A program made the position numbers and the translations under genes. A DNA stretch of 64,000 bases, from the NCBI GenBank assembly GCA_903893485.1, contig CAITMK010000014.1, positions 66,283 through 130,282 of the forward strand, given 5' to 3'. Source of the stretch: Candidatus Magasanikiibacteriota bacterium. Lineage in GTDB: Bacteria > Patescibacteria > ABY1 > Magasanikbacterales > 2-02-FULL-50-9b. Positions 54,148-63,081 of this stretch are shown here, piece by piece; position 1 is the first letter of the stretch; the number at the start of each line of letters is the position of its first letter. The notes below the pieces were generated by a model. That model saw nothing but the letters and a program-made list of their open reading frames with translations, ran no database searches and was not told the DNA's origin.

Positions 54148-55731
54148 ATGCAGGGATTCAATAGAATCTTGGGAAGCGCCACGACACTTTTATTCGTGTT
54201 AAGCTTTGCAGGACCCACAACCTTATTCGCCGCAAATCCACCACCACTCGGATATTCGATTACCTATGGTATTCTTGCGAACACTTATACCAACACCACA
54301 CTTGGAACAACAGTGGCTGGCGATATTGGTTACACAACTGCTCCAGCAATTGTGGCGGCTGGCGTTCACAACAATCTTGGCTCCGAAGCGCCGTATGCTG
54401 CGGCTGGAGCAGATCAAGGCACTGCATTAGCAAATTTAAATTCACAACCCTGTACTTTCACTTTTGCACCAGGAGCAATTGATCTTTCAACAGATACAAC
54501 TCACGGAACAATTGCCACATATGGCCCGGGTGTATATTGCAGTACCGGCGCAATGGATGTTGGCGGCCCTATTTCACTTAACGGCGCTGGCACCTATATT
54601 TTTAGACCAAGCGGCGCACTTACTTCAACAACCGGTTCTGTAATTTCATTATCTGGCGCGTCTGCTTGTAATGTATTTTGGACACCAGGAGGCGCAACAT
54701 CATTGGCAACAAATACTACTTTTGTTGGTACTGATATTGATGTCGCTGGCATAACCGTTGGATCAACTGTAACTTGGGTTGGCCAAGCATTAGCATTTGG
54801 AGGAACCATTAGCACTGACGCAGATACCATCAGCGTTCCAAACTGTACAGTTGTACCAAAAGCACCGATCGTTGGACAAGGTGGAGGTTACACAACACCA
54901 ACCGCAGCCGTTGTACCACCACTTATTCATATTACAAAAATTCCAGACCCACTTTTATTAACCGCTGGACCTGGATTAGTAACATACAATTACACGGTAA
55001 CCAATGTTGGTCTTGTGCCAATGAGTAATATTACCGTCATCGACAATAAATGCAGCGCGGTTACCCTGTTATCTGGCGATTCAAATCTTGATTCAAAACT
55101 TGATGTTGGAGAAATTTGGAAATATCGTTGTGCCATGACGCTTTCCGAAACAACAACGAATACAGTTACCGCAACGGGGCAAGCAAGCGGTCTAACTGCA
55201 ACCGATATCGCAGAATCAACGGTTGCTGTGAGCGCACCACTTCCTCCACCACTTATTGACCTTATCAAAATTCCAGACCCACTGGTACTTCCATCGACTG
55301 GTGGTGTAGTAAAATATACCTACACCGTTACCAATCCTGGCGTCACACCACTTAGCAACGTTTCGGTGGTTGATGATAAATGTATTCCCGTAAGCGGACC
55401 AAGTGGTGACACAAACAATAATAATTTGTTAGACATGAACGAGACGTGGACATATACGTGCAGCTCAGTGTTACACGAAACCACCGCTAACGTCGGCACT
55501 GCTACCGGGAGCGCCAATGGTATGTCAGCTCAGCATTCTTCAATTGCGCTCGTTGTTGTAAATGCACCCGCACTAACAATAAAAACGCCAACCTCAACAG
55601 TTCCAAAATTACCAAACACGGGTGTTAACCAAAACAATAATTTCTTGCAAATTTGTTTTGGCCTTGTGGGATTATTTGCACTTTTAGCAGCGTTCTTTAA
55701 AGGCAAAGAAATTCTTGCATCGCGCCGCTAA
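54148..55731 (+). CDS. Sortase-anchored surface protein: DUF3494 plus two DUF11-like repeats, LPNTG
   Basis: A 527-residue protein. A Sec signal peptide ends at TTLFAA (about residue 28). Residues 33-240 resemble the ice-binding-like DUF3494 domain (GILANTYTNTTLGTTVAGDIG, VYCSTGAMDVGGPISLNGAGTYIF), found in adhesins. Two DUF11-like beta repeats follow (ITKIPDPLLLTAGPGLVTYNYTVTN and LIKIPDPLVLPSTGGVVKYTYTVTN, in outline). The C-terminus has LPNTG, a membrane helix and RR, the complete sorting signal. The likely sortase is the very next gene. A TTG at 54133 is an alternative start. Confidence 0.88.
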   Translation: MQGFNRILGSATTLLFVLSFAGPTTLFAANPPPLGYSITYGILANTYTNTTLGTTVAGDIGYTTAPAIVAAGVHNNLGSEAPYAAAGADQGTALANLNSQPCTFTFAPGAIDLSTDTTHGTIATYGPGVYCSTGAMDVGGPISLNGAGTYIFRPSGALTSTTGSVISLSGASACNVFWTPGGATSLATNTTFVGTDIDVAGITVGSTVTWVGQALAFGGTISTDADTISVPNCTVVPKAPIVGQGGGYTTPTAAVVPPLIHITKIPDPLLLTAGPGLVTYNYTVTNVGLVPMSNITVIDNKCSAVTLLSGDSNLDSKLDVGEIWKYRCAMTLSETTTNTVTATGQASGLTATDIAESTVAVSAPLPPPLIDLIKIPDPLVLPSTGGVVKYTYTVTNPGVTPLSNVSVVDDKCIPVSGPSGDTNNNNLLDMNETWTYTCSSVLHETTANVGTATGSANGMSAQHSSIALVVVNAPALTIKTPTSTVPKLPNTGVNQNNNFLQICFGLVGLFALLAAFFKGKEILASRR

Positions 55732-55743
55732 TCGAAAAACATT

Positions 55744-56340
55744 TTGTCCGCAAAAATTCTAAAATTTGGAATTCTTGGAGTAATCGTAGTTGGTTCTGTA
55801 GGCATGTATTTTCAAAATGCCTATGGCACCTCTTCGTATTCAATCGAATTCGCACCCTCGCTAGAAAATAATGCTGCCCTACCCGCCATTCATATTGGTG
55901 CGCCACAACGAATCCAAATTCCAGAAATTGCGCTTGATGCGGTAATCGAAAGCGTTGCTTTAACAGCAGACGGATCAATGGACGTACCAAAAGATCCTCT
56001 CAATGCCGGCTGGTATTCGCTTGGACCCCGACCAGGAGAAATCGGAAGTGCAGTTATCGATGGTCATGTAAACTGGATACACAACAGTGTCGCTGTTTTT
56101 ACAGATCTTCACAAAATAATATCAGGAGACACCATAATCATATCTGACGATACTGGCGCACAAACAAAATTTAGCGTTCGCAAAACAGAACTCTACAACG
56201 CCGCAGAAAATGCAGCGGATATTTTTACATCAACAGATAATAAATCTCATTTAAATTTGATCACCTGCGACGGAGAATGGGATAAAGTTGCGCGCCAATA
56301 TAAACAAAGATTTATTGTCTTTGCAGACAAAGTTGATTAA
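55744..56340 (+). CDS. Class F/E-like sortase
   Basis: A 198-residue transpeptidase. It has an N-terminal TM anchor at about 6-24 (KFGILGVIVVGSVGMYF) and a sortase domain with the catalytic triad seen as IDGHVNWIH (His), LNLITCDGEWD (Cys) and YKQRFIVFA (Arg). RIQIPEIALDAVIESVAL opens the domain as usual. It cleaves between Thr and Gly of LPxTG and joins the protein to the cell wall. It starts at TTG 12 nt after the LPNTG gene stop, so enzyme and substrate are co-transcribed, a dedicated pair. Confidence 0.92.
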   Translation: MSAKILKFGILGVIVVGSVGMYFQNAYGTSSYSIEFAPSLENNAALPAIHIGAPQRIQIPEIALDAVIESVALTADGSMDVPKDPLNAGWYSLGPRPGEIGSAVIDGHVNWIHNSVAVFTDLHKIISGDTIIISDDTGAQTKFSVRKTELYNAAENAADIFTSTDNKSHLNLITCDGEWDKVARQYKQRFIVFADKVD

Positions 56341-56348
56341 ATAGCGCG

Positions 56349-56651
56349 TTAAAATGTTTTGTCTAAAAGCTCAGCAAGTTTCTTTTTGGCGCTAATTGTA
56401 AACACAATTTTTTCTTCATCGCTACGCGCAGCCATCACTTGATTTATCTTTTCAAGATCGCCAGCCTGCATTGCCACGGCTAATTCTTTTGCATTTTCAT
56501 CGCCTATCGTTTTCACGTATTCGCTCAAGCCAAATAACACAGCCAATTCAAAAGCGCCCATGAGATACTTTTCAGTTTCTTCTTCGCTAATTCCCTGCGC
56601 TAATAATTTTTCGCGACCTTCCGCCAACTGATGTACAAAAATAGTAAGCAT
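56349..56651 (-). CDS. Small helical hypothetical protein
   Basis: A 100-residue charged helical protein (MLTIFVHQLAEGREKLLAQG, EEETEKYLMGAFELAVLFGL, SDEEKIVFTISAKKKLAELL). No family recognised. It follows the 56657-57025 gene by 5 nt, so they form an operon. Confidence 0.65.
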   Translation of the reverse strand: MLTIFVHQLAEGREKLLAQGISEEETEKYLMGAFELAVLFGLSEYVKTIGDENAKELAVAMQAGDLEKINQVMAARSDEEKIVFTISAKKKLAELLDKTF

Positions 56652-56656
56652 ATAAA

Positions 56657-57025
56657 TTAGGAAATTCCTTCATCACGTGGCAAGCTCGGAATGTGTGTAT
56701 TTTTGATACCCCGCACAGCATCACGGATTTTTTCAACGCCGTCTTTTACCGTTGTGATCAAAAAACCCGACGACATGGCCGCAACAAACCCAACCAAGGC
56801 TGCCGCATACGGCGCATCGTAGTAAGCTAAACCACCCGCAATAGCGGGCAAGGCAAGTCCTTCAACGATATGGTGCATGCCTTTATACATCTGCGCCGCA
56901 GTTTCGTTATGAATTAAAAGCTCTCTTTTTTCATCTTCCATTTCTCGATTCATTCTACGCATTGGCGATTCGCGATGCAATTCTCGAGGCAATGGTAAGT
57001 CTTTTGGCAATGCAAGTTCGGCCAT
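56657..57025 (-). CDS. Small membrane protein, unknown
   Basis: A 122-residue protein. An acidic/basic N-terminal half (MRRMNREMEDEKRELLIHNE) is followed by a hydrophobic pair (GLALPAIAGGLAYY and AALVGFVAAMSSGFLITTV, about 54-95) and a basic tail. It is probably two-pass. No family recognised. A TATACT box lies about 20 nt upstream. Confidence 0.65.
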   Translation of the reverse strand: MAELALPKDLPLPRELHRESPMRRMNREMEDEKRELLIHNETAAQMYKGMHHIVEGLALPAIAGGLAYYDAPYAAALVGFVAAMSSGFLITTVKDGVEKIRDAVRGIKNTHIPSLPRDEGIS

Positions 57026-57113
57026 ATAAAAATATTATGGAATTAGTATATCACACCGTGCGGGCATGGCTCTGGCACAGCACGCCCATTTACTGCTAAA
57101 ATAGCCCTGCTCT

Positions 57114-58490
57114 ATGCACGAATATTCTGCGGCGGCAGAGATAGATTTTATTACTTCGACCCAGATACAGCGTCTTTTAAAATTTCAAAAAAAAATAGCG
57201 TCCTTGCACATTCCACTTGATACAAAAAACCTCGTGCAGGCGCAAACAAAAAATTTATTGGCGCTGTGTAAAAATGCAACACCTGACGCAGCTCGGACTT
57301 TGCAGGGCCAAGTCGCTGCGCTACTCGCCAGTGTTGATTGGCAATCCCCTTCTTTTTTGCATTCAACGTATGCCGAAGCAGGTACCCAAGAAGGCCGAAT
57401 CGTGGGCACGGTTAATGATTACAAGCGCGATCAACATTTTGACGCGGTTGATTATGAATCAGCATTTCGATCTCAATATATTGACGCCCCGCTACGCCTG
57501 CCGCCCGCGGTTTTTTTAACCAATAGCGGCATGGCCGCATTTTCGACGATTATTTCGTGTCTGCATATGGACGGCGCCGCAAACGGGCCAATCCTGGCGG
57601 GCAACGCCTGCTACTTTCAGGAAAAGCGAGTGCTTGAAAATTTTTTTCCAAAAACACTTCACTTTGCTGACGAAACAAATAGTGAAAATTTTTTAGCCGC
57701 GGTTGAAAAATTGCAACCCGCGGTGATTTTTCTAGATACACTCTGCAATACCGAAAACATTGAGATGCCTGATTTAAAAAAATTAATTCCTGCAATTGCA
57801 AAAATAATTACGCGCACTACAACACTCGTGCTCGATAATACCGGACTCGGGCCCACCTATCAGCCGCTTGCCGATATGCCCGCGATTCCCGGCAAATTAC
57901 GTCTTGTGGTATACGAAAGCTTACTGAAATATCATCAATTTGGTTTCGATCGCATCTCAGCGGGCATCATGTGGACACCAGGATTAACACCGATAAAATT
58001 ATTTGCGCGTCGCATGGATTTAGGCACCAATATTTCAGATACTGCGGCGCTTTCACTCCCAGTTCCAAATCGCAAACTGCTCGAAGCTCGGATGATACAA
58101 ATTGGCAGTAACGCCCGTTTCTTGGCGCATGAATTAGAAAATTTTATAAGCACGCGTAAAACAAAATTTACTGGCGTTTCCTACCCAGGACTTACACCAG
58201 CTCAAGAAAAAACTTTTTACGGTGGATGTCTCGTGCTTCGCGGTGCGGCAAAAAAACCAGACGTCGCCTTGTATAATCGATTCATTGCCACCGTTATTAC
58301 CGAAGCAAAAAAGCAACATATCCCCCTTATTGCCGGCTCCAGTTTTGGATTCAACACTACCCGAATTTACCTCACCGCGCTGCGTGCAGACACCATAACA
58401 CGCCCATTCTTACGCATTTCTGCCGGAACTGAGTCGCCAACACAAATCAAAGCGCTTGCAGAAATCTTCAAAAAAGCACTTGGCCATTGA
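57114..58490 (+). CDS. Fold-type I PLP-dependent enzyme (Cys/Met metabolism-like)
   Basis: A 458-residue protein. FLTNSGMAAFSTIIS (phosphate-binding turn, about 135), TLVLDNTGLGPTYQP (the Asp that contacts the pyridine N) and VVYESLLKYHQFGFDRISAG with the presumed Schiff-base Lys in SLLKYHQ, plus the C-terminal PFLRISAGTESP, match the Cys/Met metabolism PP family (cystathionine-lyase-like). The N-terminal 100 residues are an unusual helical extension, and the lysine is followed by YHQFG instead of the usual YxxGH, so the substrate may differ. Single gene, plus strand, followed by a cold-shock gene. Confidence 0.8.
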   Translation: MHEYSAAAEIDFITSTQIQRLLKFQKKIASLHIPLDTKNLVQAQTKNLLALCKNATPDAARTLQGQVAALLASVDWQSPSFLHSTYAEAGTQEGRIVGTVNDYKRDQHFDAVDYESAFRSQYIDAPLRLPPAVFLTNSGMAAFSTIISCLHMDGAANGPILAGNACYFQEKRVLENFFPKTLHFADETNSENFLAAVEKLQPAVIFLDTLCNTENIEMPDLKKLIPAIAKIITRTTTLVLDNTGLGPTYQPLADMPAIPGKLRLVVYESLLKYHQFGFDRISAGIMWTPGLTPIKLFARRMDLGTNISDTAALSLPVPNRKLLEARMIQIGSNARFLAHELENFISTRKTKFTGVSYPGLTPAQEKTFYGGCLVLRGAAKKPDVALYNRFIATVITEAKKQHIPLIAGSSFGFNTTRIYLTALRADTITRPFLRISAGTESPTQIKALAEIFKKALGH

Positions 58491-58515
58491 CAGAAAAGCG
58501 AAATTCTGCTACACT
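58487..58515 (+). promoter_or_regulatory. Promoter of the cold-shock gene
   Basis: TTGACA (58487-58492), 17 nt, TACACT (58510-58515). The leader is about 38 nt. Confidence 0.8.
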
Positions 58516-58559
58516 AGGCATCAATACGGTCGACTCTCAATCAAAACAAGCTTTCCAAT

Positions 58560-58763
58560 ATGACAGGTTCTATCAAGTCCCTTCCACCAGGCAAAGAGTT
58601 CGGCTTCATCAGCCAATCAAACGGCGACAAAGACGTGTTTTTCCACACATCTGAAGTTGTTGCTCCACTCGCATTCGCAGACCTCAAAATCGGCGATACA
58701 GTGACTTTTGAGCTTCAGGATTCTCCAAAGGGTCCTAAGGCAACTCAGGTTGCTCGCGCATAA
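58560..58763 (+). CDS. Cold-shock domain protein
   Basis: A 67-residue CSD protein, an RNA/ssDNA-binding five-stranded barrel. RNP1 is seen as GKEFGFISQ (usually KGFGFI) and RNP2 as DVFFHTSEV; the end LKIGDTVTFELQDSPKGPKATQV is standard. The Gly-to-Glu change in RNP1 is a minor variation. It is monocistronic with promoter, about 38-nt leader and terminator. Confidence 0.95.
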   Translation: MTGSIKSLPPGKEFGFISQSNGDKDVFFHTSEVVAPLAFADLKIGDTVTFELQDSPKGPKATQVARA

Positions 58764-58782
58764 TTGCACGACATCCCAAACA

Positions 58783-58805
58783 GCCGCCCTTCGGGGCGGT
58801 TTTTT
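58783..58805 (+). terminator. Terminator of the cold-shock gene
   Basis: CCGCCC-TTCG-GGGCGG followed by TTTTTTG. Confidence 0.92.
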
Positions 58806-58818
58806 GTTTGCATCAAAA

Positions 58819-58847
58819 TTGACTAATGGCAGTAAATAGCGTAAAAA
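58819..58847 (+). promoter_or_regulatory. Promoter of the zinc-finger-like membrane gene
   Basis: TTGACT (58819-58824), 17 nt, TAAAAA (58842-58847). Confidence 0.6.
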
Positions 58848-58898
58848 AGGTAAAGGGCAGCCGCCCACATATCCGAAAACCCAGCAAGGAGATCTTTG

Positions 58899-59675
58899 AT
58901 GAAATCGCACAATATTCTGCCCACGGGCTATCAGAGCCTACGGGAATTTTGGCGCGCGAGCGCCCTTCATACGGCAACGTGTGGTGCTCTTACCGATTTC
59001 GAAATCTGGAGCGTCAAGCGCCATCTGGACAACCACCAGACGTGCGTGGACTTTCAATGCCCGGTCATGAAAATCGATAAGTGGCTACTGCTACTTGATG
59101 CGTTCATTTTTGTTGGCTGCTCCGCGATTGGATTCGTAATCATTTCAGGATGGCTCCTGATCGGATTGCCGATTGCAGGGATCAGCTTTTACGTCAGGGG
59201 GAAACTGATTCAAAGCCAACTGGCATACCATCGTAGTCAAGAAGCAGCACCACCCGGCAACATGGATACGATCCGCGCGCGAGGATTCGTGCAATGGGAT
59301 ATCCAGCAGATGCAAACCCACTGGGCATCAGTGCAAGCGTGGCACCGCGATGTGGAGCAAGACCCGCTCAATCAGGCCAAGCTGCTAACGCATTCTGAGG
59401 ACTTTACGGGGGTCGTAGAGGCCTATTTGAACCATCAGCGCGGTAAAGCCATTGCAGCCGACTTCAACAGCCTGTACGAGCTGCACCTGGCTACCGTGAA
59501 TTTGTACCAAAAATACACCACGGCCGCAGATCAGGCCGTGGCGAGCCGACAAAAGCTGGGCGAATTGGCTCCCGGTATTCATCTGAAAATGGTTGCGGTG
59601 CAAGTGGGCGCCATGCGTACAACACTGCGTCAGATGCGAGCAATCGCAAATCTGCCAATCAACACATCCTTGTAA
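58899..59675 (+). CDS. Membrane protein with possible zf-HC2-like site (GC-rich unit)
   Basis: A 258-residue protein. Residues 24-56 (HTATCGALTDFEIWSVKRHL, then DNHQTCVDFQC) resemble the anti-sigma zinc-binding (zf-HC2) element, with His-x3-His-x2-Cys in place of His-x3-Cys-x2-Cys; this match is tentative. Two TM segments follow (about 62-105: WLLLLDAFIFVGCSAIGFVI and WLLIGLPIAGISFYV), then a helical soluble C-terminal domain of 150 residues. AAGGAG lies 7 nt before the ATG; a TTG 3 nt earlier is possible. No sigma factor gene is adjacent. Confidence 0.68.
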   Translation: MKSHNILPTGYQSLREFWRASALHTATCGALTDFEIWSVKRHLDNHQTCVDFQCPVMKIDKWLLLLDAFIFVGCSAIGFVIISGWLLIGLPIAGISFYVRGKLIQSQLAYHRSQEAAPPGNMDTIRARGFVQWDIQQMQTHWASVQAWHRDVEQDPLNQAKLLTHSEDFTGVVEAYLNHQRGKAIAADFNSLYELHLATVNLYQKYTTAADQAVASRQKLGELAPGIHLKMVAVQVGAMRTTLRQMRAIANLPINTSL

Positions 59676-59681
59676 CAATAT

Positions 59682-59727
59682 TCTCGGGGTTTGGTCAAAA
59701 GCCGAGCTCCGAGGATTTATTTTTTTA
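59682..59727 (+). terminator. Terminator of the zinc-finger-like membrane gene
   Basis: Imperfect stem CTCGG / CCGAG (outer) followed by ATTTATTTTTTT. Confidence 0.65.
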
Positions 59728-59742
59728 AGCCACAAAGACCTC

Positions 59743-59771
59743 TTGCGTAATTAGAAATAATTTGATACAAT
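59743..59771 (+). promoter_or_regulatory. Promoter of tRNA-Ser
   Basis: TTGCGT (59743-59748), 17 nt, TACAAT (59766-59771); the tRNA starts 25 nt after the -10. Confidence 0.7.
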
Positions 59772-59795
59772 TTGGCGGTAAAATTGAATAGGCGT

Positions 59796-59885
59796 GGAGA
59801 GGTGGCCGAGTGGTTTAAGGCAACGGTCTTGAAAACCGTCATAGGTGAAAGCTTATCGAGAGTTCGAATCTCTCCCTCTCCGCCA
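59796..59885 (+). tRNA. tRNA-Ser (TGA)
   Basis: A 90-nt class II tRNA: acceptor GGAGAGG/CCTCTCC, anticodon TGA in the loop CTTGAAA with stem CGGT/ACCG, long variable arm TAGGTGAAAGCTTA, T-arm GAGTTCGAATCTC, discriminator G and encoded CCA. Confidence 0.96.
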
Positions 59886-59970
59886 GGACAATTTCTTATC
59901 GAGCGACTCACTTTCTTGGCTAAAATTAGCCAAATAATTGAGCCATCAATGAGGCCTTGTCCGAGCAATA

Positions 59971-60000
59971 TAAAACGACCCCATTTGGGGTCGTTTTATA
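59971..60000. terminator. Bidirectional terminator
   Basis: TAAAACGACCCC-ATTT-GGGGTCGTTTTA, between tRNA-Ser and the 1006-residue protein gene. Confidence 0.88.
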
Positions 60001-60056
60001 TTTACAACATCCTAACGCGAGAACGAATACTGTGCACGTTTAGTAATGTACACCGA

Positions 60057-63000
60057 TTACGCCCCAAGCGTATCCAAAGGCTTCCGTGGTGCTGAACGCA
60101 GATGCCGTGCCTGAGCACGAAGCACCTCGAGTTTCAAATTATCATCTGAAATAATATCTCCTCGAATTGTCGTGAATTTACCAGGCTCGCCCGCAAACTC
60201 CTTGCTTGCCATTTTTGCAAACGCCTCCACCATATCTTCGGGAGGTTTGTTACCCTGATTCAGGTATTTCTTTGAAAGAATAAAAACTCGATGAGTATTC
60301 GTACCAAGTTTTTTAAACATTTTCTTTGCTCGCTGAAGATCTTCTTTTGTGTCTATGATAACCGCGCCTTCTGGTAATCCAAGCTTTTTTTCGCGAGAAT
60401 CATCATTTGGCGGACCACTTTCACCCCCTTTCGGTGGGCGTGGCTCTGATGATGGAGTTTCCATTGCACCACGCGCCCATTCAGGTGTTACCAAAATCGG
60501 ATCAATCCAGCCCGCGCCCGCGCCATTCAGATTTTTTACAACTGTTGTTGTATCTTCAATCGCGTGAATAATCGCGCCACCCGGACCATGACCAACACCT
60601 GTTGCAAGCGTATCATATCCTGCGGTACCACCACGTCGAAACACCGCTTCTGCAGCAAATTTAAGTTTACCGGCTTTGTTAATTAAAATATCGTGCAATG
60701 GATCTGACTTATCGATGACTAATTCTCCATGCTCATCTAATGGGATATCTACGCCCATAACATGCACCTTGAAGTTGCTTGCAACATCTTTTAGATTGCC
60801 GCCTCTTACCGCAGCGCGCAAATCTGCAAATTTATTATCATGCGTTCCGTCCGTATTTTTTGCACCATGCTTCATCATTTGTTGAAGCATTTTCTTCATA
60901 GAAAGCACGGTTTTACCAACACGATGTCTCAATTCAAGCTGCTGCTCCTTACCATCAAATTTAAACGTTTCATTGTTATGGTAATCGGCTCGAGCTCCTG
61001 GCGCATGTCCAAAACGATTTTCCATGTATGCTTTTATGCCCGCGTTATTCAGATGATGTGTAACAACTGCGTGATCCACAACTGTTTGAACCGCGTCTAC
61101 TTTTACAATGCCGGCGTGAACAAGCGCTGCGTGCAATGCGCCCACATCATGACCCTGAAAAACTTTGGAAAGCGGAAGACCCCAATTGTCAACAAGCATC
61201 CCCATCCCCTTATCGTTTGTTATAAACTGAACGTGATCTGGGAGCTGCACATGCGATCCATCTGGAAGAGTAATGTTGTGAATTTGAGAAGTTATTTCGC
61301 TGCCACCCAAAAATGTTTTCACAATATGTTCTGACCCACTGTGAATCCAGTTTGAAAGAGAATTCATTGAGCCACTGAGTCCATCATTATACAAACTACT
61401 GCCGGCATTAATCACCGAGCGCATCAGCACACCACCCGCGATACCAATAACAGAGCCGCCAACAACTGCCTTTACCGTTTCCCAACGTTTGAAGCTTTTA
61501 AATTCATCATCTTGTTTTGCGACAGCTGCGAGTGTACCCTCTTCCATATGTCGCATATCTTCCGCGAAGATCTCTGCATTACCCGCTTCGGCTTGAATAC
61601 GTTTTAATTCCGCACGAATTTTATTAAGCGAAAAAAGTTTTGTATTTCTTGCACCTTCTTCTGCATCAACCGCAAACATATCGATATGATTTGTGCGTTC
61701 GATTTTTTCTTTTGCCATGATTTGGCTTATGTTTGTGCGCTGCTCAGGTGTTAGCCGTGCGCCATTACACGTTTGCAAATATGCAATTACTTCACCGGCC
61801 TGCATGATCTCATCTCGATATCCAAGGCTGCGAATTTTTTCGGCGCGGTCACCACCTGCATGTTTACCCAGTGCTTCTCGGCGCATTTCAAGACCGCGAT
61901 CGCGTCTTAATTCTGCTGAACGGCGTGCACCGGCAAAACCACCGCCCATAAGTGCAGCGGCTGCTACTGGCGCTCCCGCCAACAATGATGAGCCTCTGAC
62001 GCCCACACCAATACCCATTCTCACAGCAAAATTGGCAAGCGCACTAGTTGCAGCACCCGCAAAAATAGGACTCGTTAACCGTCCAAGAATTGGAAGCGAC
62101 TGAATACGGTTTACAACATTATCTACAAACGATTTTGATCCATCAGGAAATCGATTTGCGATATCACGTTCCTTTCGACCAAGCTGCACATCAACTGCCA
62201 TGGTGCCACGAACAAACTTTGCGATAGCTTCTTTATTTTCTGCTCCATGTTCGGCAGCAGCTTCTTGAATTGAACGCTGAATTTCTGACTTATATTCTTC
62301 TGCGTATTTAAAAAGATTTGTTGCGTACAGTGCACCCTGATCATTTGCCGCCACAGGTCCCTTCGAAAATGTGCGGCCCTTAAGATAAGTTTGCACGATA
62401 CGTACATCAACTTCTCTGTCGAATTCAGCACGCGTTCGAATCTCTCCTTGTGCGTAGCGCATCATAATCGATGCAACTTCTTGGTTGATTTGTTCATTGT
62501 TTTCAATTTTTTCGCCTTTTTCGTGTTCTTGAACAAGACCCTGATCGTACGCTTTAAATACTTCATCTAAATACTTTTCCGAGTCACCCAAACTTCCAGG
62601 CGTAATTACAACATCACTTTTGTGGATCAAGTGCGCTTCAATGGTTGCCATCAAATTACGATTCTGAATAATTGCGGATTTTGCTTCCTGAAAAAATTTC
62701 TCTCGCTGACCACTTCCACCCGCACGTGCCAAGAACCGCTTAAAAAAACCATTCTTTTTAGTATCATTCAAATATTCATTCTCTTTTTCTTCAGCAACAC
62801 GCTGCGCAAGCTGATTCACAAGCGGCGTCACATCATTCACACCCATTTCAAATTTCATGGATGGAAGACGAGCGGGGCGTTTTACGTCATCAGTCACCTC
62901 GTTCAAGTTTTTTACACGCATGTAATCTTCAAGCGTAAACCGCGGATCCTCTTTATATGACACATGAAGCGCGTCACGAATTCGCGCTGATAATTCCGCG

Positions 63001-63077
63001 TCAGTTTCGTCAGATGCAGCATCACGACCATAGGTGGCGTCGGTGATTTCAAATTTTTTGAAAGGTTCTTTTGGCAT
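60057..63077 (-). CDS. 1006-residue hypothetical protein with membrane segments
   Basis: A large charged protein. Residues 1-320 are helical and soluble with Glu/Lys/Arg. Hydrophobic Gly/Ala-rich segments lie at about 330-395 (PIFAGAATSALANFAV, AGAPVAAAALMGGGFAG) and at about 535-558 (AVVGGSVIGIAGGVLMRSV). The region after residue 600 contains His/Gly/Asp-rich strands (LPDGSHVQLPDHVQF), and the C-terminus ends in a small alpha/beta-like domain (GAVIIDTKEDLQRAKKMFKKL). No catalytic set is evident. Such large proteins with central hydrophobic pairs are a Patescibacteria feature; function unknown. It is the second gene after the DUF5663 gene (4 nt gap). Confidence 0.75.
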   Translation of the reverse strand: MPKEPFKKFEITDATYGRDAASDETDAELSARIRDALHVSYKEDPRFTLEDYMRVKNLNEVTDDVKRPARLPSMKFEMGVNDVTPLVNQLAQRVAEEKENEYLNDTKKNGFFKRFLARAGGSGQREKFFQEAKSAIIQNRNLMATIEAHLIHKSDVVITPGSLGDSEKYLDEVFKAYDQGLVQEHEKGEKIENNEQINQEVASIMMRYAQGEIRTRAEFDREVDVRIVQTYLKGRTFSKGPVAANDQGALYATNLFKYAEEYKSEIQRSIQEAAAEHGAENKEAIAKFVRGTMAVDVQLGRKERDIANRFPDGSKSFVDNVVNRIQSLPILGRLTSPIFAGAATSALANFAVRMGIGVGVRGSSLLAGAPVAAAALMGGGFAGARRSAELRRDRGLEMRREALGKHAGGDRAEKIRSLGYRDEIMQAGEVIAYLQTCNGARLTPEQRTNISQIMAKEKIERTNHIDMFAVDAEEGARNTKLFSLNKIRAELKRIQAEAGNAEIFAEDMRHMEEGTLAAVAKQDDEFKSFKRWETVKAVVGGSVIGIAGGVLMRSVINAGSSLYNDGLSGSMNSLSNWIHSGSEHIVKTFLGGSEITSQIHNITLPDGSHVQLPDHVQFITNDKGMGMLVDNWGLPLSKVFQGHDVGALHAALVHAGIVKVDAVQTVVDHAVVTHHLNNAGIKAYMENRFGHAPGARADYHNNETFKFDGKEQQLELRHRVGKTVLSMKKMLQQMMKHGAKNTDGTHDNKFADLRAAVRGGNLKDVASNFKVHVMGVDIPLDEHGELVIDKSDPLHDILINKAGKLKFAAEAVFRRGGTAGYDTLATGVGHGPGGAIIHAIEDTTTVVKNLNGAGAGWIDPILVTPEWARGAMETPSSEPRPPKGGESGPPNDDSREKKLGLPEGAVIIDTKEDLQRAKKMFKKLGTNTHRVFILSKKYLNQGNKPPEDMVEAFAKMASKEFAGEPGKFTTIRGDIISDDNLKLEVLRAQARHLRSAPRKPLDTLGA

Positions 63078-63081
63078 ACTA

